Origin: Cellulomonas sp. ACRRI
GTDB lineage: Bacteria > Actinomycetota > Actinomycetes > Actinomycetales > Cellulomonadaceae
Reading direction: 5' to 3'
DNA length: 64,000 bases
Assembly (NCBI RefSeq): GCF_022346185.1
Contig: NZ_JAKRMS010000001.1
Span: forward strand, 1 to 64,000
Shown here: positions 63,294 to 64,000 of the stretch, piece after piece
Layout: the number at the start of each line of letters is the position of its first letter
Numbering within the stretch: the first letter of the stretch is position 1
The notes under the pieces: model-generated
Seen by the model: only the letters and a program-made list of their open reading frames with translations
Told to the model about the DNA's origin: nothing
The model's database searches: none
Position numbers and translations under genes: made by a program

Positions 63294-64000
63294 CGGCGAC
63301 GGACCTCGACGGCCCGGCGACGACCGCGACCCAGGGTGCCGCCCCCGCGACGAGCCCCGGCCCGCGCGCCTGGCTCCGCGTCGGTGCGCTCATGTTCGCC
63401 GTGGCCTGGGGCGGCAACGAGTTCACCCCGCTGCTGGTCATGTACCGCGAGGTGAGCCACCTGTCCGCGCTCACCGTGAACGTCCTGCTCGGGGCCTACG
63501 TGCTCGGCATCGTCCCGGCGCTGCTGATCGGCGGCCCCCTGTCCGACCGGTACGGCCGGCGGCCCCTGCTGCTGCCCGCGGCGCCGCTCGGCATCGTCGG
63601 CTCGCTCGTCCTCGCGCTCGGTCCGGCCTCGGTGCCGGCCCTGGCGGCGGGGCGGGTCCTGTCGGGACTCGCACTCGGGCTCGTGATGGCCGTCGGCACC
63701 ACCTGGGTCGCGGAGCTGTGCGCGGCGACCGGGTCCCCGCAGGCGGGCGCCCGCCGGGCGTCGCTCGCGCTCACCCTCGGCTTCCTGCTCGGCGCGGGCG
63801 TGGCCGGCGCGCTCGCGCAGTGGGGCCCGTGGCGCACGGGCACGCCGTACCTCCTGCACGCCGTGGTGACCGTGGTCGCGGGACTGGCGGTGCTCGCGGT
63901 CCCGGAGACGCACGCGGCCCGCCCGGCCGGCGCCCGGGGCCGGCTCCGGGACGACCTGCGCGTCCCGGCCGTCGGGCACCGCCGGTTCCTCCGGGTGGTG
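63290..64000 (+). CDS. MFS transporter, N-terminal part (cut by window end)
   Basis: The first 237 codons of a gene open to the last base. VGALMFAVAWGGNEFTPLLVMYREVSHLSAL is helix 1 and its loop; IGGPLSDRYGRRPLLL is the family motif A between helices 2 and 3; further helices at about 95-115, 120-145, 160-180 and 190-210. The usual 12-helix length suggests half of the gene is missing. The GTG overlaps the GntR stop (GTGA), so the regulator and transporter are coexpressed and probably concern the same ligand. Substrate unknown. Confidence 0.85.
   Translation, partial: MTATDLDGPATTATQGAAPATSPGPRAWLRVGALMFAVAWGGNEFTPLLVMYREVSHLSALTVNVLLGAYVLGIVPALLIGGPLSDRYGRRPLLLPAAPLGIVGSLVLALGPASVPALAAGRVLSGLALGLVMAVGTTWVAELCAATGSPQAGARRASLALTLGFLLGAGVAGALAQWGPWRTGTPYLLHAVVTVVAGLAVLAVPETHAARPAGARGRLRDDLRVPAVGHRRFLRVV

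Overview
The window is chromosomal DNA from a very GC-rich actinobacterium, most like the Micrococcales and in gene content and order close to Cellulomonas (the genus is an inference). The evidence is a complete Pup-proteasome locus, whiA, rbpA, opcA, the gap-pgk-tpiA-secG order and the xerD-parA-scpA-scpB-rluB-cmk-der order. Nearly every gene is intact. I see no rRNA, tRNA, CRISPR array, prophage or insertion sequence. A striking window-wide habit is an extended -10-like hexamer (TANNNT, or a close CANNNT form) 6-8 nt before the start codon and no ribosome binding site, which is the signature of leaderless mRNAs; the start calls rely on it in about fifteen places.  Layout. 1-484: a 13/26-bp tandem-repeat array with no gene. 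484-6894: accessory and housekeeping singles: a small membrane protein, a pterin-dehydratase/DinB fusion, a HAD phosphatase, an arginase-fold protein lacking both histidine ligands, a RecB/Cas4-like nuclease, a site-2-protease-like M50 peptidase and tRNA methylase TrmI. 7074-17241: the Pup-proteasome system (arc, dop, pup, prcB, prcA, pafA), with a three-gene DUF4956 / triphosphate-tunnel (VTC) / surface lipoprotein cassette lying between arc and dop. 17369-25281: FKBP lipoprotein, hisF, coaE, pcp, a DUF222-HNH nuclease, uvrB and a VOC protein. 25371-27605: a yybP-ykoY-type manganese riboswitch with a visible RBS-sequestering hairpin in front of two tandem terC genes. 27631-33574: YciI, acyl-CoA dehydrogenase, a DUF4190 protein with three cysteine-rich repeats, and a coupled GH15 hydrolase / metallo-beta-lactamase-fold pair.  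33677-42146: uvrA (LexA-like box over its promoter), an OsmC protein, then uvrC-rapZ-yvcK-whiA. 42379-46260: glycolysis (gap, pgk, tpiA), secG and rbpA. 46630-50997: the oxidative pentose-phosphate operon tal-zwf-opcA-pgl on the minus strand, without the transketolase gene that usually heads it. 51319-61415: ctaB, then xerD, parA, scpA, scpB, rluB, tyrA, cmk, plsC and der, largely joined by 4-bp start/stop overlaps; the der promoter is preceded by a 69-bp four-half-site palindrome. 61412-64000: an unrecognised membrane protein, a GntR regulator with an operator-like palindrome over its promoter, and the start of an MFS transporter cut by the window end.  How the parts cooperate: Dop deamidates Pup-Gln, PafA ligates Pup to lysines, ARC unfolds the pupylated substrates and PrcAB degrades them. 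UvrA, UvrB and UvrC give nucleotide excision repair. ScpAB with ParA and XerD serve chromosome segregation and dimer resolution. RapZ, YvcK, WhiA and the glycolytic and pentose-phosphate genes link carbon flux with cell growth.
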